Positions 1-7,263 of a stretch of 64,000 nucleotides of DNA are shown one piece after another. The DNA comes from Candidatus Parcubacteria bacterium. Lineage in GTDB: Bacteria; Patescibacteria; ABY1; UBA1558; GWA2-36-10. Location of the stretch: positions 1 through 64,000 of the forward strand of contig JABHSK010000008.1 in assembly GCA_018669975.1 (NCBI GenBank), given 5' to 3'. Below the pieces are notes generated by a model. The model worked only from the letters and a program-made list of their open reading frames with translations. It had not been told where the DNA came from and searched no databases. Numbering within the stretch: position 1 is the first letter of the stretch; each line of letters opens with the position of its first letter. The position numbers and the translations under genes were made by a program.

Positions 1-27
1 GTTGATGATTTTATGTGCCTTAGTCAT
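1..27 (-). CDS. Start of a leftward gene cut by the window edge
   Basis: A minus-strand ATG at 27..25 is preceded by AGGAG at about six bases, a clear Shine-Dalgarno. Only nine codons (MTKAHKIIN) are visible before the edge, so the function cannot be read. It follows the terminator of the gene at 145-780, so it probably has its own promoter in the 28-100 stretch, but I could not pick a convincing one. Confidence 0.5.
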
Positions 28-100
28 GGTAGACTCCTTTATTAAAGAACTTTTTTACTCTATTCCATACCACCACTGAATGTGATGAGCTGGAAAAAGT

Positions 101-125
101 AGAGGATTTTTTGAAGAAATCCTCT
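101..125 (-). terminator. Terminator of the 145-780 gene
   Basis: A 9-bp perfect inverted repeat, AGAGGATTT (101-109) with AAATCCTCT (117-125) and a 7-nt loop. On the minus strand it is followed by a weak ACTTTTTCC tract. It lies just past the stop codon of the gene at 145-780. Confidence 0.65.
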
Positions 126-144
126 GAAAACTTAGCTTCAAGGT

Positions 145-780
145 TTATAATTTTCTAGCGGAAGCAAGACCCAGTACATCAGATACAGATTGTTCCTCGC
201 ACTCATGTAATTTATCTCTAGCAAAAGCTAAACGATGATGCATCTTCTTTCCTTCTGTGGCGGTTCTTGCGACGCTACCATCAAATAGTTTAATGTTATA
301 AACTGCACTATAAATTTTTGCCACCCATTCGACTTCAGCATCATTGGGTACATACTCCAGGTCAGATAATAGAGTTCGCTGTTCCGTAAAACTTTTATTT
401 GTAGAGTTAGGAATAATTCCCTTACGGATAGCGACCCAAACAGGCCTGGGCGGTTGTGCTTTTAGAAAGCGATCTTCATTCTGGATACGCCAACCGTGCT
501 CTTCGCTGTAATAGATTTCTGGTGTGTGCCAAAACCATTCGAATTTTCTATAGAGACCTAGAAGGTCTATGGATCGAGATGGTCCAGCCACTAGCGTGTA
601 GTTATTATCCCTACACCACTCGATAATGGTTTTTGAGGGAATGGTTTTCCAGAGAATCCGCAGTTGTTCCTCACTGTATGTCATGTCATATTTTTCTGAT
701 ATTTCTTCTGGTGTGATGAAATCATCACCGAGGATGATTCTAGCCTGCTGGTAATGAGTGGGTATAGTTAGTTCAGACAT
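145..780 (-). CDS. Hypothetical protein, 211 aa, behind a structured leader
   Basis: I do not recognise this protein. It is soluble, with no signal peptide or membrane segment, rich in Trp and charged residues, and has no obvious catalytic motif. An initial segment (about residues 10-60) with ITPEEISEKYDMTYSEEQL could be helical and DNA- or protein-binding, but that is a guess. The ATG at 780 has GGGAG about six bases upstream, a good Shine-Dalgarno that fixes the start. The gene stands alone, with its own promoter (992-1020) and terminator (101-125). The long leader between promoter and start contains an intrinsic terminator and an alternative pairing, so expression is probably controlled by premature termination. 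The leader resembles that of the kinase gene at 38300. Confidence 0.8.
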   Translation of the reverse strand: MSELTIPTHYQQARIILGDDFITPEEISEKYDMTYSEEQLRILWKTIPSKTIIEWCRDNNYTLVAGPSRSIDLLGLYRKFEWFWHTPEIYYSEEHGWRIQNEDRFLKAQPPRPVWVAIRKGIIPNSTNKSFTEQRTLLSDLEYVPNDAEVEWVAKIYSAVYNIKLFDGSVARTATEGKKMHHRLAFARDKLHECEEQSVSDVLGLASARKL

Positions 781-804
781 TCTATTCTCCCTTGTTAAGG
801 TACA

Positions 805-955
805 AAAAAATAAAAAAACCGTCTCTTTTACGAGCGGTAGATTAGTATCTAATTAGATTGTTTGTTAGGATTTATGTTTTTTTAATAAATAACAAACCAC
901 CGCTCATAAGCTGACCGTCTTTCTCCGAAAATCGATAACTGTGATTTGTTTGATT
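805..955 (-). ncRNA. Structured leader RNA, copy A (attenuator-like)
   Basis: Read on the minus strand, the leader holds in order: AATCAAACAAATCAC (955-941); GAGCGGTGGTTTGTTATTT (905-887); TAACAAAC (867-860 complement), which can pair with GTTTGTTA; ATTAGATACTAAT (853-841); ACCGCTC (838-832); GAGACGGT (825-818); and a long T run. ACCGCTC can pair downstream with GAGACGGT, giving an intrinsic terminator, or upstream with GAGCGGT (905-899, perfect 7 bp), giving an antiterminator. AACAAATCAC can also pair with GTGGTTTGTT. The same ordered blocks occur at 38120-38251. The pairing was read by eye and not folded. A regulatory leader of the gene at 145-780 is the best reading; an independent small RNA ending at the T run is the alternative. 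Confidence 0.6.
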
Positions 956-991
956 TATTAACATAAACAATTAATTTTAATTAACTATTTA

Positions 992-1020
992 CAATTAACA
1001 TACTTAGATTGTCTTGTCAA
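992..1020 (-). promoter_or_regulatory. Promoter of the 145-780 gene, with a 10-bp inverted repeat
   Basis: Minus-strand TTGACA (1020-1015) is followed after 17 bases by TAATTG (997-992), a poor -10. The -35 lies inside a perfect inverted repeat, TAACATACTT (996-1005) and AAGTATGTTA (1019-1028), separated by 13 bases. This has the shape of an operator for a dimeric repressor, or of a hairpin. Confidence 0.45.
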
Positions 1021-1084
1021 GTATGTTACCTTGATAGTTATTACATAATCCTTTAAAAACGGGCGCATTTTAGTATTTATAGGA

Positions 1085-1114
1085 AGTAAAAAGCTCACTG
1101 ATATCCAGCGAGCT
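1085..1114 (-). terminator. Terminator of glyA-folD
   Basis: AGCTCACTG (1092-1100) and CAGCGAGCT (1106-1114) form a stem with one A/C mismatch. On the minus strand it is followed by TTTTTAC. It lies just past the folD stop. Confidence 0.75.
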
Positions 1115-1147
1115 ATGTTTGAGTATATGTGGAGTAGTATTAAATAA

Positions 1148-1987
1148 TTATTTATTTTTCTTAGCCAACTGGACAGTATTGTGCAGTAGCATAGCTACAG
1201 TCATCGGTCCAACACCGCCAGGCACTGGAGTAATATGTTTTACTTTAGAAAATACAGCTGAATAATCAACGTCGCCGACAACATAGTTGTTGTCGATTTT
1301 GTTTGTACCCACATCAATCACAATAGCATCATCTTTGACCATGTCAGCAGTAATAAAAAATGCTTTACCACAGGCGGTCACTAGAATATCAGCTTGCAGA
1401 CACTTGTTTTTTATTTTTTTGTCATTGGTACGGACAATGGTAGTGCTTACACCCTGATCGTTGAGCAACTTAGCCAGCGGTTGGTAGAGGATATCACTCT
1501 TAGCGACAATAACAGCAGTCATACCATCAATATCTTCATCAGTACTCTCAATTAATTTAAATATGCCTAAAGCTAGACCAGGTATAAAATTGGATTGTTT
1601 TTCTAAAAAGTTTTTGACATTATCAGGATGAAAGCCATCTACATCCTTATCTGGGTTCATAGCTTGTATGATTTTATTGGTATCGAGTTGTTTAGGTAGT
1701 GGTAGCTGGATTAAGATAGCATCAGTATGTTTGTCTGTATTTAAAAATGTAATCATTTCTAGAATATGTTCTTGACTAGTATCTTCATCTAGGAGATATT
1801 CATGAAAATCTATACCTACTTTTTCACAGGCCTTTCTTTTTAACTCTACGTATAGTTTAGAGGCCGGATCTTCTCCAACTAAAATAACTGCTAAACTTGG
1901 CTTAAGTTTATTTTTTAAAATTTCTTGTCTTATTTCTATTTGGATGTCTAAAGATAGCGCTTTGCCATCAATAATTTTTTCTGTCAT
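1148..1987 (-). CDS. folD: Bifunctional methylenetetrahydrofolate dehydrogenase / cyclohydrolase FolD
   Basis: FolD interconverts methylene-, methenyl- and formyl-tetrahydrofolate in the cytoplasm using NADP. At 279 aa it is family length. Visible motifs are ILVGEDPASKLYV, YVELKRKAC with the catalytic Tyr and Lys, QLPLP, DKDVDGFHP and TPVPGGVGPMTVAMLL. Two usually conserved stretches are altered: the PCTPxG segment reads IPGLALG, and the nucleotide-binding GxSxxVGxP segment reads AKSDILYQP. Substrate-site residues are therefore kept while the dinucleotide site diverges, so cofactor use may differ or dehydrogenase activity may be weak. It starts 6 bases after the glyA stop, is cotranscribed with it and uses the one-carbon units SHMT makes. 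Confidence 0.93.
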   Translation of the reverse strand: MTEKIIDGKALSLDIQIEIRQEILKNKLKPSLAVILVGEDPASKLYVELKRKACEKVGIDFHEYLLDEDTSQEHILEMITFLNTDKHTDAILIQLPLPKQLDTNKIIQAMNPDKDVDGFHPDNVKNFLEKQSNFIPGLALGIFKLIESTDEDIDGMTAVIVAKSDILYQPLAKLLNDQGVSTTIVRTNDKKIKNKCLQADILVTACGKAFFITADMVKDDAIVIDVGTNKIDNNYVVGDVDYSAVFSKVKHITPVPGGVGPMTVAMLLHNTVQLAKKNK

Positions 1988-1993
1988 ACAATA

Positions 1994-3256
1994 TTATAGT
2001 TCAGGGTATAATTCGAACCGCTTCATTAGTTCAATGATTTTATTTTTATTGGTTTCATTATCTTGTTTTGATTTTAAAGTCTCAATTAATATATCGGCGA
2101 CTATTTCAATATCTTTTTCTTTAAGTCCACGAGTAGTTAGTGCGGCTGTACCCAGTCTGATGCCAGAGGGATTAAAAGGGGTGCGTTTATCAAACGGGAT
2201 CATATTTTTATTAGTAAAGATATGTACTTTATCCAATAATGTCTCGGCTTCCTTGCCAGACAAGCCAATGGTAGTTACATCGATCATTAATAGATGATTA
2301 TCTGTGCCACCAGAGATCATACGAATACCAGCTTCTTTAAATTTATTTTCCAATGCTTTACAGTTTTTTATTACCTGACTTTGGTATTTTTTAAAATCGG
2401 GTTGAAGGGCCTCATTAAAGGCCACTGCCTTAGCTGTAATAATATGTTCTAGTGGGCCACCTTGCATACCAGGGAAAACAGCGGAATCAATTTTGCCAGC
2501 TAGATTTTTTTTATCTTTAGGATTTAATCTATCTTCTAATTTAGATAAAATCATAGCACCTCTTGGACCACGCAGAGTTTTGTGGGTGGTAGTGGTGACT
2601 ACATCAGCATAGGGTATTGGATCAGGATGAAGTCCAGTAGCAATTAAGCCAGCAATATGAGCCATGTCTACCATTAGATAAGCACCTACTTCATCAGCTA
2701 TTTGTTTAAATGGTTCAAAGTCGATTTTTCTAGAATAGGCAGATGCACCAGCTAAAATTATTTTTGGTTTATGTTTTTTGGCTTGAGCACGTACCTCGTC
2801 CATATCAATCAGCTCTTTTTCTTTATCTACTCCGTAGCTGACAAAATTATAGAATTTTCCAGAGAAATTAACTGGGTGTCCGTGAGTTAAGTGTCCGCCA
2901 TGGGCTAAATCAAATCCTAAAATAGTATCACCCAACTCAACTAGCGCGAAATAAGCTTCCATATTAGCTTGTGAGCCAGCGTGTGGTTGCACATTAGCGT
3001 GTTCGGCACCGAATAATTCTTTGGCACGTTCAATGGCTAGTGATTCAGATTGATCGATAAATTCATTACCACCATAATATCTTTTACTAGGATAGCCCTC
3101 AGCATATTTATTAGTTAGTACTGACCCAGCCGCTTCTAACACAGCCAATGAAACAAAATTTTCCGAAGCAATCATCTCTGCCCCGTGTCTTTGTCGATTT
3201 AGCTCTTTTTTTAAAATATCGGATATTTTCGGATCCGTTTTTTTTAAACTAGCCAT
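1994..3256 (-). CDS. glyA: Serine hydroxymethyltransferase
   Basis: This PLP enzyme converts serine plus tetrahydrofolate to glycine plus methylene-tetrahydrofolate, feeding FolD just downstream. It has 420 aa, the usual length. Clear family motifs are ENFVS near residue 30, YAEGYPSKRYYGG, NVQPHAGSQAN, VDMAHIAGLIA, the PLP-lysine segment TTTTHKTLRGPRGAMI, and GTAALTTRG near the C terminus. The ATG at 3256 has no Shine-Dalgarno in front, as for most housekeeping genes here. TATGAT lies about 35 bases upstream but no matching -35 is clear. It forms a two-gene one-carbon operon with folD. Confidence 0.97.
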   Translation of the reverse strand: MASLKKTDPKISDILKKELNRQRHGAEMIASENFVSLAVLEAAGSVLTNKYAEGYPSKRYYGGNEFIDQSESLAIERAKELFGAEHANVQPHAGSQANMEAYFALVELGDTILGFDLAHGGHLTHGHPVNFSGKFYNFVSYGVDKEKELIDMDEVRAQAKKHKPKIILAGASAYSRKIDFEPFKQIADEVGAYLMVDMAHIAGLIATGLHPDPIPYADVVTTTTHKTLRGPRGAMILSKLEDRLNPKDKKNLAGKIDSAVFPGMQGGPLEHIITAKAVAFNEALQPDFKKYQSQVIKNCKALENKFKEAGIRMISGGTDNHLLMIDVTTIGLSGKEAETLLDKVHIFTNKNMIPFDKRTPFNPSGIRLGTAALTTRGLKEKDIEIVADILIETLKSKQDNETNKNKIIELMKRFELYPEL

Positions 3257-3330
3257 GTTGTTTGAGTGATTAATTACGATATTTAGTTTATCATATTAAG
3301 CCCGATATGCAATAGCCGAGGTTGCTACCC

Positions 3331-3359
3331 TTGACATTTTTGCCAAAATTAGCTATAGT
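3331..3359 (+). promoter_or_regulatory. Promoter of the rhomboid gene
   Basis: TTGACA (3331-3336), 17 bases, TATAGT (3354-3359). The rest of the 55-base leader ends in AAAGGAGG before the ATG at 3415. Confidence 0.8.
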
Positions 3360-3414
3360 CCTATGTTATTATTTGATCGTTTCAAAAACCAAAAAAACTT
3401 AAAGGAGGAGTCAA

Positions 3415-3975
3415 ATGAGACTCAAGTACAACTCGCCGATAATCCTCACCTTTGCTTTGATTAGTACTGTTGTGCTACTGCTTACCAAATATTTGATGCC
3501 TGACCTGACCAGCGCCTGGTTTGTTGCGCCGGCACAATTTAGCTTCGGCAACCTTATGGATTATCCACGGATGTTTTCGCATGTCATCGGACATGCTGAT
3601 GTCAATCATCTACTCGGCAACTTCACCTTTATTTTGTTGCTCGGTCCAATCATCGAGGAAAAGTACGGCTCTGGTCGCCTTTTGGCCATGATTCTACTAA
3701 CAGCTTTGATTACTGGCTTGGGTAATGCTTTTTTGTTCAAGAGCGGATTACTCGGTGCCAGTGGCATCGTCTTCATGTTGATCATCATTTCTTCTTTTAC
3801 CAATATCAAGGACAAGGAGATTCCGATCACTTTTCTGCTCATCGTTGGTATTTTTCTCAGCAAAGAAATTGTTCACGCCTTTCAGGAGAACAACATTTCT
3901 GAGTTTGCTCACATCATCGGCGGCCTCTGTGGCGGCCTCTACGGTGTAGCTCTAGCCAAGGGCAAAGAAGAATAA
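3415..3975 (+). CDS. Rhomboid-family intramembrane serine protease
   Basis: Predicted polytopic membrane protease that cuts other membrane proteins within the bilayer. It has 186 aa and about six hydrophobic segments, the minimal rhomboid core. Family marks are HADVNHLLGN (residues 60-69), the catalytic GASG with Ser116, and His166 in AHIIGGLCGG of the last helix, giving the Ser-His dyad. The start has AAAGGAGG about six bases upstream, one of the best Shine-Dalgarno sites in the window. The gene is monocistronic, with its own promoter and terminator. Its coding sequence is GC-richer than the adjacent glyA. The substrate is unknown. Confidence 0.9.
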   Translation: MRLKYNSPIILTFALISTVVLLLTKYLMPDLTSAWFVAPAQFSFGNLMDYPRMFSHVIGHADVNHLLGNFTFILLLGPIIEEKYGSGRLLAMILLTALITGLGNAFLFKSGLLGASGIVFMLIIISSFTNIKDKEIPITFLLIVGIFLSKEIVHAFQENNISEFAHIIGGLCGGLYGVALAKGKEE

Positions 3976-3989
3976 CCTCAACAGAGGAG

Positions 3990-4017
3990 ACCACTTTCAA
4001 ATGGAAGTGGTTTTTTA
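3990..4017 (+). terminator. Terminator of the rhomboid gene
   Basis: ACCACTT (3990-3996) pairs with AAGTGGT (4005-4011), followed by TTTTTAT. It is separated by only a few bases from the opposing terminator at 4022-4051. Confidence 0.85.
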
Positions 4018-4021
4018 TTTA

Positions 4022-4051
4022 TAAAAAAACCGTCGAGAAAATCTCGACGGT
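4022..4051 (-). terminator. Terminator of the HTH gene at 4063-4833
   Basis: ACCGTCGAGA (4029-4038) and TCTCGACGGT (4042-4051) form a perfect 10-bp stem with an AAA loop. On the minus strand it is followed by seven T residues. Confidence 0.9.
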
Positions 4052-4062
4052 CGATATTTTGG

Positions 4063-4833
4063 CTACGTTTGGTCTATTAATACTTCATGGGTAAAGTACC
4101 AGTGGCCGCGGTGATTTTTTTCACCAAAGAGACGACCGGAACGAGCCCAACGACGGATAGTACTGGCATCCTTTTTGAAAAGTTTGGCAACTTTTTGGAT
4201 ATGCCAGTGACTGGTCATCTCCAGCCAAAGTTGCCAAATCTTGTCCAGCAATTGGGAGATACTCATGCTCCAGCGTTGTCCCAGAGCAACTTCCATATTA
4301 TGCTCATTGAATTCTCCCTCGGCTCTGAGGATAGGCAGGATGACCTGATTGATGAATTCACGTTCACGTATTTTGGGGGACTTCTCGAACATAATGGGTT
4401 TTTGTCTTTTTTCCAAGTATGCTTGAAAATCACGTTGGCGGTCAGCAGCCAATTTGATATACCAGTCAATCTTCATGTCCAGCCTCCTTTGGAAAGCCAC
4501 TAGGAAGTGGCCTCGCATGCTGTTGGGGATATCCCAATCCATAATCCCCATTTTGATTAATAGAGTCTGAAAATCCTCGTCATCTCGAGGAATTACCCCT
4601 CCATTTTTGAGGATGGGAATAAAGTGTCTGGTTTCTGGATTATCATATAGGAGCCCCATCTTGATTAACAGAGCTTTAAAATCTTCGTCGACAGGAATAT
4701 AGTGTTCTGTATCTGGATCTTTATTTTCCAGGATAAAATCTAGGAATATTTGAAGTGTTTGAGGGGAGTCAAAATCAACCCCCAGTTTTCCATCAGATCT
4801 TGTTAGTCTGATGGTCATTTCATCACTAGACAA
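4063..4833 (-). CDS. Helix-turn-helix protein with an internal repeat
   Basis: A 256-aa protein of unknown role. The last 45 residues form an excisionase/MerR-type helix-turn-helix (WHIQKVAKLF, DASTIRRWARSGRL, HRGHWYFTHEVL), which should bind DNA. The N-terminal half contains a repeated segment: HYIPVDEDFKALLIKMGLL and HFIPI followed by DEDFQTLLIKMGIM. The middle is rich in Arg, Glu and Trp. The start shown is TTG at 4833, chosen because AGAGG lies about six bases upstream; ATG at 4818 is the alternative but has no Shine-Dalgarno. The gene has its own promoter (4882-4910) and terminator and belongs to the Shine-Dalgarno-led class of isolated genes. Confidence 0.8.
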   Translation of the reverse strand: MSSDEMTIRLTRSDGKLGVDFDSPQTLQIFLDFILENKDPDTEHYIPVDEDFKALLIKMGLLYDNPETRHFIPILKNGGVIPRDDEDFQTLLIKMGIMDWDIPNSMRGHFLVAFQRRLDMKIDWYIKLAADRQRDFQAYLEKRQKPIMFEKSPKIREREFINQVILPILRAEGEFNEHNMEVALGQRWSMSISQLLDKIWQLWLEMTSHWHIQKVAKLFKKDASTIRRWARSGRLFGEKNHRGHWYFTHEVLIDQT

Positions 4834-4881
4834 AACTAGCCTCTTTTCGTTTTAAGGTTTTGGAAAGATCATTTCGCCTGC

Positions 4882-4910
4882 ATTTAAGTATATTTTAGAG
4901 TTTTTGTCAA
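4882..4910 (-). promoter_or_regulatory. Promoter of the HTH gene
   Basis: Minus-strand TTGACA (4910-4905), 17 bases, TTAAAT (4887-4882). It lies in the 81-base gap after the elp3 stop. Confidence 0.6.
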
Positions 4911-4914
4911 TACT

Positions 4915-6558
4915 TTAGAGGTTTTTGGTCATATAGGTGCCTTCTAATGTATAACCAAGTTTTTTATAATAATTTCGTACCCCAATTCCGGAAATCACAG
5001 CCACTTTATTGAGTTTGTTAGCTCTGGTTATTTTTTCAGCTTCAGCCATCAATTTTTTTCCAAAACCACTGTGCTGAGTTTGTGATGTTTCGTCATCCAA
5101 ACCTTCACCATAAGTTGGAATCATTTTGCCATAAACATGTAGTTCACGAACTATACTAGCACCTTTTAGCTCCTCAAAAATATTCTGTTGTGAATTTTCA
5201 TTGAGCCGTAGTCTTAGGAAGGCATAAATTTTTTGTCTATCTGGACTTTCAAAGCTTAAAAATATTTCACGACCCCTTGAGGACTTATATTCTCTAGTCA
5301 CTAGTTCAGCTTGAGCGATACCTGTGGTATCACCTTTTACTTCACGGCAGCGAATACACTGACAAGCTTTATTTTGTTTTTTGAGTCCCTGTTGTAGATA
5401 TTGTCGTAGATTTGTAATTTTGTTACCAGCGGTAATACTTTCTTCAGGGATATCTCTAATTAAACGGTTAATGCGAACATATGGAGGAGTTAGTAATTTT
5501 ATTTTCATCAATAAATCTGATAAATCTTTTTCAGAATATGGTTTATATTTACCATCTTGATACCATTTGTGTAGTTCGGAATATTCGTTGACTATGCAGG
5601 GATATATTTTTATTTGATCTGGCTGCAGGTCAGAGGACTCAAAAACATATTTAAACATTTTTAAATCTTTGTCAGGACTTGAACCTGGTAGGTCAGGCAT
5701 ATAGTGATGATCTACTTTGAATCCAGTCTCTTTTAGTAATCTAGTGGCTTCGATACTTGATTGTAGATCATGACCTCTTTGGATTTTGTCTAAAATTTTA
5801 TTATCAGTGTGCTGAATACCGATTTGTACTCTAGTGCAGCCTAAATGACGCATCCTTTTTATTTCAGCGGCTGTGACAAAGTCTGGTCTAGTTTCCAAAG
5901 TCAGGCCAATGATTTTATATTTAGTGTCTTCGTTTATTTTTTGTTCTTCTTCCAGACTTTTAGCGTGTCTTTTTTTCGTATCACCAAAAGTGTTTGCAGC
6001 AAAAAAACAATCACGAATAAATTCATCCTGATATTTGACTGGATAGACAGACCAGGTGCCACCCAAGACTAATAGTTCTAATTTATCAACCTGATGACCA
6101 TTGTTTAGTAGTGCCTGAATGCGCATAGTTACTTGGCGCATAGGATCAAACAAATTCATCTTAGCTCTCGCTGCTGCCGGTTCATTGGAAAGGTAACTTT
6201 TTGGCATATCTGGTTCAGATGGACAGTAAACACATTTGCCCGGACAAGTGAATGGTTTTGATAGAACTGTTATAACTGATACTCCGGATAATGTACGAAC
6301 AGCTCGTTTTATTAATAATTCAGAGAATTTTCTATTTTCTTTCAATTTCCCCTTTTTTATCAAGTTTTTATATGCTACAATAAGGTTAGCTTTACTGGTT
6401 GGCGTCATTTTATGGCGGCTAAATACTTGTCGTAGAGCTTTGACAAAATCAAGTTCACTGGAATAGCTTTGTGTGGCCAGTTCCAGTACTATAGTTTCTA
6501 ATTTTTCCTGCTTGTCAGGAGCCCGCTTAGCGGGATTATTTACAATATGTTTAGTCAT
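4915..6558 (-). CDS. elp3: Elp3-type tRNA uridine-34 carboxymethyl-forming radical SAM / GNAT enzyme
   Basis: Elp3 installs the cm5 group on wobble U34 of tRNAs from acetyl-CoA and SAM. The 547 aa show the full order: an N-terminal tRNA-binding basic region (residues 1-90), a radical SAM cluster with Cys105, Cys109 and Cys112 (CPGKCVYC), the barrel with GTWSVYP, LETRPD and VQIGIQHTD, the zinc-type segment CQCIRCREV, and a C-terminal GNAT domain (RELHVYGKM, HSGFGKKLM, RNYYKKLGY). Bacterial single-subunit Elp3 proteins are known, so no Elongator partners are expected. The ATG at 6558 overlaps the divergent ATG of the methyltransferase at 6557, and no clear promoter was found, so the control region must lie inside the neighbour's coding sequence. 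Confidence 0.95.
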   Translation of the reverse strand: MTKHIVNNPAKRAPDKQEKLETIVLELATQSYSSELDFVKALRQVFSRHKMTPTSKANLIVAYKNLIKKGKLKENRKFSELLIKRAVRTLSGVSVITVLSKPFTCPGKCVYCPSEPDMPKSYLSNEPAAARAKMNLFDPMRQVTMRIQALLNNGHQVDKLELLVLGGTWSVYPVKYQDEFIRDCFFAANTFGDTKKRHAKSLEEEQKINEDTKYKIIGLTLETRPDFVTAAEIKRMRHLGCTRVQIGIQHTDNKILDKIQRGHDLQSSIEATRLLKETGFKVDHHYMPDLPGSSPDKDLKMFKYVFESSDLQPDQIKIYPCIVNEYSELHKWYQDGKYKPYSEKDLSDLLMKIKLLTPPYVRINRLIRDIPEESITAGNKITNLRQYLQQGLKKQNKACQCIRCREVKGDTTGIAQAELVTREYKSSRGREIFLSFESPDRQKIYAFLRLRLNENSQQNIFEELKGASIVRELHVYGKMIPTYGEGLDDETSQTQHSGFGKKLMAEAEKITRANKLNKVAVISGIGVRNYYKKLGYTLEGTYMTKNL

Positions 6559-7246
6559 GAGTGAAAAAATAAAAAAAGATTTGCAGAAAACCTATAACGA
6601 TATTGCTAAGGAGTTTTCAGCTTCCCGTGTTTATCCCTGGGAAGAATTACAAGTCTTTATACCATACATAAAGGAAAACTTCAAGATACTAGACCTGGGT
6701 TGCGGCAATGGTAGATTGCTAAAATCTTTAGAGCCTTTGGAAAAAAGTTATAATTATATAGGCGTTGATTTTAGTGAAAATTTGATTGTCGAGGCTAAGA
6801 AACAATTTGCAGGTGTTAATAATGCAGTATTCAAATTGTCAGACATTAATAAGATAAATTTTCCTAGCAATAGTTTTGATATGATTTTTATGATTGCTAC
6901 CTTCCACCATCTGCCTAAAAAAACAGAAAGACTAGATTTATTATTTAAAATAAATAGGTGGCTTAAACCAGGTGGGCACCTTTTTATGACTAACTGGAAT
7001 TTGTGGCAGAAAAAATATTTTAAGTATTCCATACAAAATTTTTGGCGTAAGCAGTCTTGGAATGATTTTTTTATTCCCTGGACTACCAATGATGGCGTAA
7101 CAGCTTGGCGTTTTTATCATAGCTTTACTACTAAGGAACTTGTTAACCTACTTAAGCTTACTGGTTTTGAACTTAGGCCTGGTGGAGTTTATAAAACTAA
7201 ATATAATATAGACTGTTTTGTAAAAAAACCTTTTAAGATAGAATAA
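6557..7246 (+). CDS. Trm9/ALKBH8-like class I SAM methyltransferase
   Basis: A 229-aa Rossmann methyltransferase. Motif I is ILDLGCGNGR (44-53), followed by IGVDFSENLI, then FHHLPKKTERL and RWLKPGGHLFMTNWN. The N-terminal YNDIAKEFSASRVYPW (13-28) and the late IPW...WRFYHSFTTKELVNLL closely recall Trm9 and the ALKBH8 methyltransferase domain, which methylate cm5U34 to mcm5U34 in eukaryotic tRNA. That assignment is from remembered family patterns, not a search. Its neighbour elp3 makes the cm5U34 substrate, which strengthens it. The ATG at 6557 is chosen because a longer in-frame start at 6473 lies deep in elp3 and adds 28 non-family residues. The AAA+ gene follows after 17 bases. Confidence 0.85.
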   Translation: MSEKIKKDLQKTYNDIAKEFSASRVYPWEELQVFIPYIKENFKILDLGCGNGRLLKSLEPLEKSYNYIGVDFSENLIVEAKKQFAGVNNAVFKLSDINKINFPSNSFDMIFMIATFHHLPKKTERLDLLFKINRWLKPGGHLFMTNWNLWQKKYFKYSIQNFWRKQSWNDFFIPWTTNDGVTAWRFYHSFTTKELVNLLKLTGFELRPGGVYKTKYNIDCFVKKPFKIE

Positions 7247-7263
7247 AAAATAAAAATAAAAAT

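Noticed and set aside
841..853. ATTAGATAC-like string, as in the 16S rRNA 790 loop
   Set aside because: Only the short string matches, it occurs in both leader copies, and no other rRNA sequence is nearby.
6522..6534. CCCGC-TTA-GCGGG hairpin near the start of elp3
   Set aside because: It is short, lies in coding sequence and has no T run; could be chance.
6473..6556. Longer N terminus for the methyltransferase from 6473
   Set aside because: It would overlap elp3 by 84 more bases and adds a Ser/Leu stretch unlike the family.
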